64,000 nucleotides of DNA, from positions 2,186,501-2,250,500 of the forward strand of contig JAXIVH010000038.1 in NCBI GenBank assembly GCA_036785325.1. The letters run 5' to 3'. This document shows, in pieces, positions 50,666-62,550 of this stretch. This DNA comes from Urophycis tenuis (lineage: Eukaryota > Chordata > Actinopteri > Gadiformes > Phycidae). The position numbers were made by a program, and so were the translations under genes. Each line of letters begins with the position of its first letter. Position 1 is the first letter of the stretch. The notes beneath the pieces are model-generated. The model did no database searches. It worked only from the letters and a program-made list of their open reading frames with translations, and was not told where the DNA came from.

Positions 50666-51076
50666 AATTGAAAAGTTGAAGGTATGTTTTTAGCTGCTGG
50701 GTAGACTTCAGTCAACCTGACGCAGTTTTGTCTGTGAGCAACCAGACTGCTCGCGGATGGGCTCATTTTAAGCGGGGAAATCTAAGCTTTCCAACGGCGT
50801 ATGGCAAGACTATATTGACTCATGGGTCGTTGAAATACTAAGCTAATTAATTTGTGATCTGTAAGGAAAGATTGATGTTAATTGAAACGTTGAAGGTATG
50901 TGTTTAGCTGCTGGGTAGACTTCAGTCAACCTGAAGCAGTTTTGTCTGTGAGCAACCAAATTGATCAGAGATGGGCTCATTTTAAGCGGGGAAATCTAAG
51001 CTTTCCAACGACCTATGGCATGACTATATTTGCCCACGGGTCGTCGAAATAATAAGCTGATTCATGTGTGTTCTGT
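50666..51076 (+). repeat. Satellite block 26: 2 monomers
   Basis: The block is 411 bp. Its second monomer reads gtgtttagctgctgg, where the array has gtttttagctgctgg. Confidence 0.93.
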
Positions 51077-51262
51077 TGGCTGTGGAAAGAAAATAGCACA
51101 CAAGTCCTACCAAGTCAACTTTATTGTCAGTGATAAACATTAATAAATAAACAGTATGGACATTGTATAAACAGTTGTATAAAAAGTGTAAACAGTATGA
51201 ACAGTGTTCTTATAAAAGATATCAATATCAATACTGATCACGTGTGCATTTTATAATTCCAG

Positions 51263-51545
51263 ATTATTTGTTGATGAGCCAGAGCCTGTGACTCCCACCA
51301 ACCGGCCCGTTCAGCCCACTGCGTTGTCGTCCTCCACCCGGCCGAAGCCTCCTGCGCCCACCCGCCTCCAGCCGAGGCCTCCTGCTGCGTCAGCCTGTGG
51401 CCCGCCCGCCCCCTGTGTCGGCAGCACCGATACCGCTGGTCCTCCCCGCACAGCCACAGGCCCCCTCCGTCCTGCTTCGTGGGCCATCCTGCAGCTGTCT
51501 CTGCAGTCATCGTGTGTCAAAACCATTCAAACTTGTATATGGTAA
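51263..51545 (+). CDS. Proline-rich candidate exon A, copy 27
   Basis: Threonine form with His to Asp (GSTD). The acceptor is variant (ataattccag), as in copy 29. Confidence 0.37.
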
Positions 51546-51601
51546 CATTTCAAAATGACACCAGCATAAATGAGGACCTTGCAATAGGTTGTGTGTTACA
51601 G

Positions 51602-51766
51602 GACCCCCCTGGCATACAGCTGTATGTCTCTGTGAAGGTGGTTGTGAAGAACGGCATCCGGCTGAACAAGTACAAGTGCCGGCGAGGCAGCAACTCTCTC
51701 GAGGGGTTGCACGCCCACCTGGTTAACGCCATCCCTTCACAGCGATGTGGGATCATGCCGTTCCAA
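51602..51766 (+). CDS. Exon B, copy 27 (I5 K25 I44 form)
   Basis: Same protein as copies 24 and 25; splice sites intact. Confidence 0.58.
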
Positions 51767-51776
51767 GTAAGTGATT

Positions 51777-51778
<2 letters not shown>

Positions 51779-51839
<61 letters not shown>

Positions 51840-51901
51840 GCGCGCGCGCATATATACACACACACGCACGCATATATACACACACATATATATATATATA
51901 C
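51779..51901. repeat. Long compound microsatellite, copy 27
   Basis: Nearly the same length and order as the tract after copy 25, supporting recent duplication of that segment. Confidence 0.92.
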
Positions 51902-52085
51902 TTAAACATAGCTGACCCTTTTTTTCCCCCTTCTTCGGGATTATGCTCCCAGTTTTGATCTCGGACGTCTGGTCACTTATAGCATATAATAATATTCTAT
52001 TACTGTTAAGCCAACTATGAATAATAAAACAGGCCAAAACATGTGTCCTTTATCATAGCTACACGTATTACAAAAAAAACGCGTG

Positions 52086-54208
52086 AATTGAAACGTTGAA
52101 GGTATGTTTTTAGCTGCTGGGTAGACTTCAGTCAACCTGACGCAGTTTTGTCTGTGAGCAACCAAATTGCTCACGGATGGGCTCATTTTGAGCGGGGAAA
52201 TCTAAGCTTTCCAACGGCGTATGGCAAGACTATATTGACTCATGGGTCGTTGGAATACTAAGCTAATTAATTTGTGTTCAGTTAGGAAAGATTGATGTTA
52301 ATTGAAACGTTGATGGTATGTTTTTAGCTGCTGGGTAGACTTCAGTCAACCTGACGCAGTTTTGTCTGTGAGCAACCAAATTGGTCGGGGATGGGCTCAT
52401 TTTAAGCGGGGAAATCTAAGCTTTCCAACGGCGTATGGCAAGACTATATTGACTCATGAGTCGTTGAAATACTAAGCTAATTATTTTGTGTTCTGTAAGG
52501 AAAGATTGATGTTAATTGAAACGTTGAAGGTTTTTTTTTAGCTGCTGGGTAGACTTCAGTCAACCTGACGCAGTTTAGTCTGTGAGCAACCAGACTGCTC
52601 GCGGATGGGCGCATTTTAAGCGGAGAAATCTAAGCTTCCCAACGGCGTATGGCAAGACTATATTGACTCATGGGTCGTTGAAATACTATGCTAATTAATT
52701 TGTGTTCTATAAGGAAAGATTGATGTTAATTGAAACGTTGAAGGTATGTTTTTAGCTGCTGGGTAGACTTCAGTCAACCTGGCGCAGTTTAGTCTGTGAG
52801 CAACCAGACTGCTCGGGAATAGGGTCATTTTAAGCGGGAAAATCTAAGCTTTCCAACGGCGTATGGCAAGACTATATTGACTCATTGGTCGTTGAAATAC
52901 TAAGCTAATTAATTTGTGATCTGTAAGGAAAGATTGATGTAAATTGAAACGTTGAAGGTATGTTTTTAGCTGCTGGGTAGACTTCAGTCAACCTGACGCA
53001 GTTTTGTCTCTGAGCAACCAGACTGTTCGCGGATGGGCTCATTTTAAGCGGGGAAATCTAAGCTTTTCAACGGCGTTTGGCAAGACTATATTGACTAATG
53101 GGTTGTTGAAATACTAAGCTAATTAATTTGTGTGCTGTAAGGAAAGATTGATGTTAATTGAAACGTTGAAGGTTTTTTTTTAGCTGCTGGGTAGACTTCA
53201 GTCAACCTGACGCAGTTTAGTCTGTGAGCAACCAGACTGCTCGCGGATGGGCTCAGTTTAAGCGGGGAAATCTAAGCTTTCCAACGGCGTATGGCAAGAC
53301 TATATTGACTCATTGGTCTTTGAAATACTAAGCTAATTAATTTGTGATCTGTAAGGAAAGATTGATGTAAATTGAAACGTTGAAGGTATGTTTTTAGCTG
53401 CTGGGTAGACTTCAGTCAACCTGACGCAGTTTTGTCTGTGAGCAACCAAATTGCTCGGGGATGGGCTCATTTTAAGCGGGGAAATCTAAGGTTCCCAACG
53501 GCATATGGCAAGACGATATTGAGTCATGGGTCGTTGAAATACTGAGCTAATTAATTTCTGTTCTTTATTGAAAGATTGATCTTAATTGAAACGTTGAAGG
53601 TATGTTTTTAGCTGCTGGGTAGACTTCAGTCAACCTGACACAGTTTTGTCTGTGAGCAACCAGACTGCTCGCGGATGGGCTCATTTTAAGCGGGGAAATC
53701 TAAGCTTTCCAACGGCGTATGGCAAGACTATATTCACCAAAGGGTCGTTGAAATACTAAGCTAATTAATTTGTGTTCTGTAAGGAAAGATTGATGTTAAT
53801 TGAAACGTTTAAGGTATGTTTTTAGCTGCTGGGTAGACTTCAGTCAACCTGACGCAGTTTTGTCTCTGAGCAACCAAATTGCTTGGCGATGGGCTCATTT
53901 TAAGCGGGGAAATCTAAGCTTTCCAACGGCGTATGGCATGACTATATTCACCAAAGGGTCGTTGAAATACTAAGCTAATTAATTTGTGTTCTGTAAGGAA
54001 AGATTGATGTTAATTGAAACGTTTAAGGTATGTTTTTAGCTGCTGGGTAGACTTCACTCAACCTGACGCAGTTTTGTCTGTGAGCAACCAAATTGATCAG
54101 AGATGGGCTCATTTTAAGCGGGGAAATCTAAGCTTTCCAACAACGTATGGCATGACTATATTTGCCCACGGGTCGTCGAAATAATAAGCTGATTCATGTG
54201 TGTTCTGT
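52086..54208 (+). repeat. Satellite block 27: 10 monomers, chimeric
   Basis: The block is 2,123 bp. Its left part to about 53,700 follows block 25. The last part (ttcaccaaaggg, then gcttggcgatggg, then the boundary form) follows block 24, and copy 28's 5' segment then follows that of copy 25. The switch marks an unequal crossover. No gene is visible. Confidence 0.9.
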
Positions 54209-54394
54209 TGCCTGTGGAAAGAAAATAGCACACAAGTCCTACCAAGTCAACTTTATTGTCAGTGATAAACATTAATGAATAAACAGTATGGACATTGTAT
54301 AAACAGTTGTATAAAAAGTGTAAACAGTATGAACAGTGTTCTTATAAAAGATATCAATATCAATACTGATCACGTGTGTATTTTATATTTCCAG

Positions 54395-54677
54395 ATTATT
54401 TGTTGATGAGCCAGAGCCTGTGACTCCCACCAACCGGCCCGTTCAGCCCACTGCGTTGTCGTCCTCCACCCGGCCGAAGCCTCCTGCGCCCACCCGCCTC
54501 CAGCCGAGGCCTCCTGCTGCGTCAGCCTGTGGCCCGCCCGCCCCCTGTGTCGGCAGCACCCATACCGCTGGTCCTCCCCGCACAGCCACAGGCCCCCTCC
54601 GTCCTGCTTCGTGGGCCATCCTGCAGCTGTCTCTGCAGTCATCGTGTGTCAAAACCATTCAAACTTGTATATGGTAA
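54395..54677 (+). CDS. Proline-rich candidate exon A, copy 28
   Basis: Threonine form; upstream segment as in copy 25. Confidence 0.38.
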
Positions 54678-54733
54678 CATTTCAAAATGACACCAGCATA
54701 AATGAGGACCTTGCAATAGGTTGTGTGTTACAG

Positions 54734-54898
54734 GACCCCCCTGGCATACAGCTGTATGTCTCTGTGAAGGTGGTTGTGAAGAACGGCATCCGGCTGAACA
54801 AGTACAAGTGCCGGCGAGGCAGCAACTCTCTCGAGGGGTTGCACGCCCACCTGGTTAACGCCATCCCTTCACAGCGATGTGGGATCATGCCGTTCCAA
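54734..54898 (+). CDS. Exon B, copy 28 (I5 K25 I44 form)
   Basis: Same protein as copy 24. The microsatellite after it is short. Confidence 0.58.
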
Positions 54899-54911
54899 GT
54901 AAGTGATTAAA

Positions 54912-54942
<31 letters not shown>

Positions 54943-55177
54943 TATATACACACACACACACGCATATATACACACACATATATATATATATACTTAAACA
55001 TAGCTGACCCTTTTTTTCCCCCTTCTCGGGGATTATGCTCCCAGTTTTGATCTCGGGCGTCTGGTCACTTATAGCATATAATAATATTCTATTACTGTTA
55101 AGCCAACTATGAATAATAAAACAGGCCAAAACATGTGTCCTTTATCATAGCTACACGTTTTACAAAAAAAACGTGTG

Positions 55178-56230
55178 AATTGAAAAGTTGAAGGTATGTT
55201 TTTAGCTGCTGGGTAGACTTCAGTCAACCTGACGCAGTTTTGTCTGTGAGCAACCAAATTGCTCGGGGATGGGCTCATTTTAAGCCGGGAAATCTAAGGT
55301 TCCCAACAACGTATGGCAAGACTATATTGAGTCATGGGTCGTTGAAATACTGAGCTAATTAATTTCTGTTCTTTATTGAAAGATTGATCTTAATTGAAAC
55401 GTTGAAGGTATGTTTTTAGCTGCTGGGTAGACTTCAGTCAACCTGACGCAGTTTAGTCTGTGATCAACCAGACTGCTGGCGGATGGGCTCATTTTAAGCG
55501 GGGAAATCTACGCTTTTCAACGGCGTATGGCAAGACTATATTCACCAAAGGGCCGTTGAAATACTAAGCTAATTAATTTGTGTTCTGTAAGGAAAGATTG
55601 ATGTTAATTGAAACGTTAAAGGTATGTTTTTAGCTGCTGGGTAGACTTCATTCAACCTGACGCAGTTTAGTCTGTGATCAACCAGACTGCTCGCGGATGG
55701 GCTCATTTTAAGCGGGGAAATCTAAGCTTTCCAACGGCGTATGGCAAGACTATATTGACTCATGGGTCGTTGAAATACTAAGCTAATTGATTTGTGTTCT
55801 GTAAGGAAAGATTGATGTTAATTGAAACGTTGAAGGTATGTTTTTAGCTGCTGGGTAGACTTCAGTCAACCTGACGCAGTTTAGTCTCTGAGCAACCAGA
55901 CTGCTCGCGGATGGGCTCATTTTAAGCGGGGAAATCTAAGCTTTTCAACGGCGTATGGCAAGACTATATTGACTCATGGGTCGTTGAAATACTAAGCTAA
56001 TTAATTTGTGATCTGTAAGGAAAGATTGATGTTAATTTAAACGTTGAAGGTATGTTTTTAGCTGCTGGGTAGACTTCAGTCAACCTGAAGCAGTTTTGTC
56101 TGTGAGCAACCAAATTGATCAGAGATGGGCTCATTTTAAGCGGGGAAATCTAAGCTTTCCAACGACCTATGGCATGACTATATTTGCCCACGGCTCGTCG
56201 AAATAATAAGCTGATTCATGTGTGTTCTGT
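55178..56230 (+). repeat. Satellite block 28: 5 monomers
   Basis: The block is 1,053 bp. It contains the gcttttcaacggcg and gctaattgattt variants. No gene is visible. Confidence 0.93.
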
Positions 56231-56416
56231 TGGCTGTGGAAAGAAAATAGCACACAAGTCCTACCAAGTCAACTTTATTGTCAGTGATAAACATTAATAA
56301 ATAAACAGTATGGACATTGTATAAACAGTTGTATAAAAAGTGTAAACAGTATGAACAGTGTTCTTATAAAAGATATCAATATCAATACTGATCACGTGTG
56401 CATTTTATAATTCCAG

Positions 56417-56699
56417 ATTATTTGTTGATGAGCCAGAGCCTGTGACTCCCACCAACCGGCCCGTTCAGCCCACTGCGTTGTCGTCCTCCACCCGGCCGAA
56501 GCCTCCTGCGCCCACCCGCCTCCAGCCGAGGCCTCCTGCTGCGTCAGCCTGTGGCCCGCCCGCCCCCTGTGTCGGCAGCACCCATACCGCTGGTCCTCCC
56601 CGCACAGCCACAGGCCCCCTCCGTCCTGCTTCGTGGGCCATCCTGCAGCTGTCTCTGCAGTCATCGTGTGTCAAAACCATTCAAACTTGTATATGGTAA
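56417..56699 (+). CDS. Proline-rich candidate exon A, copy 29
   Basis: Threonine form with the variant acceptor ataattccag. This is the last complete exon A. Confidence 0.38.
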
Positions 56700-56755
56700 C
56701 ATTTCAAAATGACACCAGCATAAATGAGGACCTTGCAATAGGTTGTGTGTTACAG

Positions 56756-56920
56756 GACCCCCCTGGCATACAGCTGTATGTCTCTGTGAAGGTGGTTGTG
56801 AAGAACGGCATCCGGCTGAACAAGTACAAGTGCCGGCGAGGCAGCAACTCTCTCGAGGGGTTGCACGCCCACCTGGTTAACGCCATCCCTTCACAGCGAT
56901 GTGGGATCATGCCGTTCCAA
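56756..56920 (+). CDS. Exon B, copy 29 (I5 K25 I44 form)
   Basis: Same protein as copy 24; splice sites intact. Confidence 0.58.
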
Positions 56921-56930
56921 GTAAGTGATT

Positions 56931-56973
<43 letters not shown>

Positions 56974-57215
56974 GCGCGCATATATACACACACACACACG
57001 GATATATACACACACATATATATATATATACTTAAACATAGCTGACCCTTTTTTTCCCCCTTCTCGGGGATTATGCTCCCAGTTTTGATCTCGGGCGTCT
57101 GGTCACTTATAGCATATAATAATATTCTATTACTGTTAAGCCAACTATGAATAATAAAACAGGCCAAAACATGTGTCCTTTATCATAGCTACACGTTTTA
57201 CAAAAAAAACGTGTG

Positions 57216-60200
57216 AATTGAAAAGTTGAAGGTATGTTTTTAGCTGCTGGGTAGACTTCAGTCAACCTGACGCAGTTTTGTCTGTGAGCAACCAAATTGC
57301 TCGGGGATGGGCTCATTTTAAGCGGGGAAATCTAAGGTTCCCAACAACGTATGGCAAGACTATATTGAGTCATGGGTTGTTGAAATACTGAGCTAATTAA
57401 TTTCTGTTCTTTATTGAAAGATTGATCTTAATTGAAACGTTGAAGGTATGTTTTTAGCTTCTGGGTAGACTTCAGTCAACCTGACGCAGTTTAGTCTGTG
57501 ATCAACCAGACTGCTGGCGGATGGGCTCATTTTAAGCGGGGAAATCTACGCTTTTCAACGGCGTATGGCAAGACTATGTTCACCAAAGGGCCGTTGAAAT
57601 ACTAAGCTAATTAATTTGTGTTCTGTAAGGAAAGATTGATGTTAATTGAAACGTTAAAGGTATGTTTTTAGCTGCTGGGTAGACTTCATTCAACCTGACG
57701 CAGTTTAGTCTGTGATCAACCAGACTGCTCGCGGATGGGCTCATTTTAAGCGGGGAAATCTAAGCTTTCCAACGGCGTATGGCAAGACTATATTGACTCA
57801 TGGGTCGTTGAAATACTAAGCTAATTGATTTGTGTTCTGTAAGGAAAGATTGATGTTAATTGAAACGTTGAAGGTATGTTTTTAGCTGCTGGGTAGACTT
57901 CAGTCAACCTGACGCAGTTTAGTCTCTGAGCAACCAAATTGCTCGGGGATGGGCTCATTATAAGCGGGGAAATCTAAGCTTTCCAACGGCGTATGGCAAG
58001 ACTATATTGACTCATGGGTCGTTGAAATACTAAGCTAATTAATTTGTGATCTGTAAGGAAAGATTGATGTTAATTGAAACGTTGAAGGTATGTTTTTAGC
58101 TGCTGGGTAGACTTCAGTCAACCTGACGCAGTTTTGTCTCTGAGCAACCAAATTGCTTGGGGATGGGCTCATTTTAAGCGGGGAAATCTAAGCTTTCCAA
58201 CGGCGTATGGCTTGACTATATTCACCAAAGGGTCGTTGAAATACTAAGCTAATTAATTTGTGTTCTGTAAGGAAAGATTGATGTTAATTGAAACGTTTAA
58301 GGTATGTTTTTAGCTGCTGGGTAGACTTCAGTCAACCTGACGCAGTTTAGTCTGTGATCAACCAGACTGCTGGCGGATGGGCTCATTTTAAGCGGGGAAA
58401 TCTAAGCTTTTCAACGGCGTATGGCAAGACTGTATTCACCAAAGGGCCGTTGAAATACTAAGCTAATTAATTTGTGTTCTGTAAGGAAAGATTGATGTTA
58501 ATTGAAACGTTGAAGGTATGTTTTTAGCTGCTGGGTAGACTTCAGTCAACCTGACGCAGTTTAGTCTGTTATCAACCAGACTGCTCGCGGATGGCCTCAT
58601 TTTAAGCGGGGAAATCTAAGCTTTCCAACGGCGTATGGCAAGACTATATTGACTCATTGGTCGTTGAAATACTAAGCTAATTAATTTGTGATCTGTAAGG
58701 AAAGATTGATGTTAATTGAAACGTTGAAGGTATGTTTTTAGCTGCTGGGTAGACTTCAGTCAACCTGACGCAGTTTTGTCTCTGAGCAACCAAATCGCTC
58801 GGGGATGGGCTCATTTTAAGCGGGGAAATCTAAGCTTTCAAACGGCGTATGGCAAGACTATATTGACTCATGGGTCGTTGAAATACTAAGATAATTAATT
58901 TGTGATCTGTAAGGAAAGATTGATGTTAATTGAAACGTTGAAGGTATGTTTTTAGCTGCTGGGTAGACTTCAGTCAACCTGAAGCAGTTTTGTCTCTGAG
59001 CAACCAAATTGCTTAGGGATGGGCTCATTTTAAGCGGGGAAATCTAAGCTTTCCAACGGCGTATGGCATGACTATATTCACCAAAGGGTCGTTGAAATAC
59101 TAAGCTAATTAATTTGTGTTCTGTAAGGAAAGATTGATGTTAATTGAAACGTTTAAGGTATGTTTTTAGCTGCTGGGTAGACTTCAGTCAACCTTACGCA
59201 GTTTAGTCTGTGATCAACCAGACTGCTCGCGGATGGGCTCATTTTAAGCGGGGAAATCTAAGCTTTCCAACGGCGTATGGCAAGACTATATTGACTCATT
59301 GGTCGTTGAAATACTAAGCTAATTAATTTGTGATCTGTAAGGAAAGATTGATGTTAATTGAAACGTTGAAGGTATGTTTTTAGCTGCTGGGTAGACTTCA
59401 GTCAACCTAACGCAGTTTAGTCTGTGATCAACCAGACTGCTGGCGGATGGGCTCATTTTAAGCGGGGAAATCTAAGCTTTCCAACGGCGTATGGCAAGAC
59501 TATATTGACTCATTTGTCGTTGAAATACTAAGCTAATTAATTTGTGATCTGTAAGGAAAGATTGATGTTAATTGAAACGTTGAAGGTATGTTTTTAGCTG
59601 CTGGGTAGACTTCAGTCAACCTAACGCAGTTTAGTCTGTGATCAACCAGACTGCTGGCGGATGGGCTCATTTTAAGCGGGGAAATCTAAGCTTTTCAATG
59701 GCGTATGGCAAGGCTATATTCACCAAAGGGCCGTTGAAATACTAAGCTAATTAATTTGTGTTCTGTAAGGAAAGATTGATGTTAATTGAAACGTTAAAGG
59801 TATGTTTTTAGCTGCTGGGTAGACTTCATTCAACCTGACGCAGTTTAGTCTGTGATCAACCAGACTGCTCGCGGATGGGCTCATTTTAAGCGGGGAAATC
59901 TAAGCTTTCCAACGGCGTATGGCAAGACTATATTGACTCATTGGTCGTTGAAATACTAAGCTAATTAATTTGTGATCTGTAAGGAAAGATTGATGTTAAT
60001 TGAAACGTTGAAGGTATGTTTTTAGCTGCTGGGTAGACTTCAGTCAACCTGACGCAGTTTAGTCTGTTATCAACCAGACTGCTCGCGGATGGCCTCATTT
60101 TAAGCGGGGAAATCTAAGCTTTCCAACGGCGTATGGCATGACTATATTCACCAAAGGGTCGTTGAAATACTAAGCTAATTAATTTGTGTTCTGTAAGGAA

Positions 60201-62118
60201 AGATTGATGTTAATTGAAACGTTTAAGGTATGTTTTTAGCTGCTGGGTAGACTTCAGTCAACCTTACGCAGTTTAGTCTGTGATCAACCAGACTGCTCGC
60301 GGATGGGCTCATTTTAAGCGGGGAAATCTAAGCTTTCCAACGGCGTATGGCAAGACTATATTGACTCATTGGTCGTTGAAATACTAAGCTAATTAATTTG
60401 TGATCTGTAAGGAAAGATTGATGTTAATTGAAACGTTGAAGGTATGTTTTTAGCTGCTGGGTAGACTTCAGTCAACCTAACGCAGTTTAGTCTGTGATCA
60501 ACCAGACTGCTGGCGGATGGGCTCATTTTAAGCGGGGAAATCTAAGCTTTCCAACGGCGTATGGCAAGACTATATTGACTCATTTGTCGTTGAAATACTA
60601 AGCTAATTAATTTGTGATCTGTAAGGAAAGATTGATGTTAATTGAAACGTTGAAGGTATGTTTTTAGCTGCTGGGTAGACTTCAGTCAACCTAACGCAGT
60701 TTAGTCTGTGATCAACCAGACTGCTGGCGGATGGGCTCATTTTAAGCGGGGAAATCTAAGCTTTTCAATGGCGTATGGCAAGACTATATTCACCAAAGGG
60801 CCGTTGAAATACTAAGCTAATTAATTTGTGTTCTGTAAGGAAAGATTGATGTTAATTGAAACGTTAAAGGTATGTTTTTAGCTGCTGGGTAGACTTCATT
60901 CAACCTGACGCAGTTTAGTCTGTGATCAACCAGACTGCTCGCGGATGGGCTCATTTTAAGCGGGGAAATCTAAGCTTTCCAACGGCGTATGGCAAGACTA
61001 TATTGACTCATTGGTCGTTGAAATACTAAGCTAATTAATTTGTGATCTGTAAGGAAAGATTGATGTTAATTGAAACGTTGAAGGTATGTTTTTAGCTGCT
61101 GGGTAGACTTCAGTCAACCTGACGCAGTTTAGTCTGTTATCAACCAGACTGCTCGCGGATGGCCTCATTTTAAGCGGGGAAATCTAAGCTTTCCAACGGC
61201 GTATGGCAAGACTATATTGACTCATTGGTCGTTGAAATACTAAGCTAATTAATTTGTGATCTGTAAGGAAAGATTGATGTTAATTGAAACGTTGAAGGTA
61301 TGTTTTTAGCTGCTGGGTAGACTTCAGTCAACCTGACGCAGTTTTGTCTCTGAGCAACCAAATCGCTCAGGGATGGGCTCATTTTAAGCGGGGAAATCTA
61401 AGCTTTCAAACGGCGTATGGCAAGACTATATTGACTCATGGGTCGTTGAAATACTAAGATAATTAATTTGTGATCTGTAAGGAAAGATTGATGTTAATTG
61501 AAACGTTGAAGGTATGTTTTTAGCTGCTGGGTAGACTTCAGTCAACCTGACGCAGTTTAGTCTGTGAGCAATCAGACTGCTCGCGGATGGGCTCATTTTA
61601 AGCGGGGAAGTCTAAGCTTTCCAACGGCGTATGGCAAGACTATATTCACCAAAGGGTCGTTGAAATACTAAGCTAATAATTTGTGTTCTGTAAGGAAAGA
61701 TTGATGTTAATTGAAACGTTGAAGGTATGTTTTTAGCTTCTGGGTAGACTTCAGTAAACCTGACGCAGTTTAGTCTGTGAGCAACCAGACTGTTCGCGGA
61801 TAGGCTCATTTAAGCGGGGAAATCTAAGCTTTTCAACGGCGTTTGGCAAGACTATATTGACTAATGGGTCGTTGAAATACTAAGCTAATTAATTTGTGTT
61901 CTGTAAGGAAAGATTGATGTTAATTGAAACGTTGAAGGTATGTCTTTAGCTGCTGGGTAGACTTCAGTCAACCTGAGGCAGATTTGTCTGTGAGCAACCA
62001 AATTGCTCAGAGATGGGCTCATTTTAAACGGGGAAATCTAAGCTTTCCAACGACGTATGGCATGACTATATTTGCCCACGGGTCGTCGAAATAATAAGCT
62101 GATTCATGTGTGTTCTGT
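57216..62118 (+). repeat. Satellite block 29: about 23 monomers, the longest pure block
   Basis: This is 4,903 bp of uninterrupted satellite. Inside it a unit of about 1,070 bp (five monomers) is duplicated: the variant accttacgcagtttag lies at 59,191 and 60,261, and the surrounding sequence is nearly identical from about 59,040 to 61,195. Most monomers here are of the stem-forming type (agtctg, eight bases, cagact). No gene is visible. Confidence 0.93.
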
Positions 62119-62237
62119 TGGCTGTGGAAAGAAAATAGCACACAAGTCATACCAAGTCAGCTTTATTGTCAGTGATAAACATTAATAAATAAACAGTATG
62201 GACATTGTATAAACAGTTTTGTATCGTTTGTCATAAG
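62119..62237 (+). other. Truncated cassette 5' segment, copy 30
   Basis: It matches the start of other cassettes up to ataaacagtt (about 62,218). It then has about 20 unrelated bases and rejoins inside exon A at gccacaggccccc. The deletion removes the exon A acceptor and its first two thirds. Confidence 0.75.
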
Positions 62238-62335
62238 CCACAGGCCCCCTCCGTCCTGCTTCGTGGGCCATCCTGCAGCTGTCTCTGCAGTCATCGTGTG
62301 TCAAAACCATTCAAACTTGTATATGGTAACATTTC
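62238..62335 (+). pseudogene. Exon A remnant, copy 30
   Basis: Only the last part of exon A remains (from ccacaggccccctccgtc). Without acceptor or start it cannot be used as an exon in the way the other copies might be. Confidence 0.7.
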
Positions 62336-62385
62336 ACAATGACACCAGTATAAATGAGGACCTTGCAATAGGTTGTGTGTTACAG

Positions 62386-62550
62386 GACCCCCCTGGCATA
62401 CAGCTGTATGTCTCTGTGAAGGTGGTTGTGAAGAACGGCATCCGGCTGAACAAGTACAAGTGCCGGCGAGGCAGCAACTCTCTCGAGGGGTTGCACGCCC
62501 ACCTGGTTAACGCCGTCCCTTCACAGCGATGTGGGATCATGCCGTTCCAA
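62386..62550 (+). CDS. Exon B, copy 30: penultimate exon of the gene 3' end
   Basis: The exon has acceptor ttacag, donor gtaagt and 55 codons (I5, K25, G29, V44, C49). It lies 190 bp upstream of the terminal exon. Joining CAA to GTA keeps the frame, so the core reads on as MPFQ-VYLVSFAVQW. This copy is therefore the one most likely to be a working exon. The residues around the join (helical, Trp-Asn-His) look like a continuous fold, not two unrelated pieces. The pattern RGS-x-SLE-x-H-x-HL is reminiscent, from memory only, of uncharacterised fish proteins. The glutamate in a predicted helix could be part of an RNase H-like fold, which is speculation. Confidence 0.75.

Noticed and set aside
1..62118. 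CRISPR-like array of regularly spaced repeats
   Set aside because: The repeat is a 214-bp satellite without short repeats and unique spacers, and the sequence is eukaryotic. No cas genes are present.
1..62118. The array as a pure assembly artefact
   Set aside because: Copies carry consistent private and shared variants in an ordered pattern and block lengths vary by whole monomers, which argues for real DNA. The exact copy number could still be wrong.
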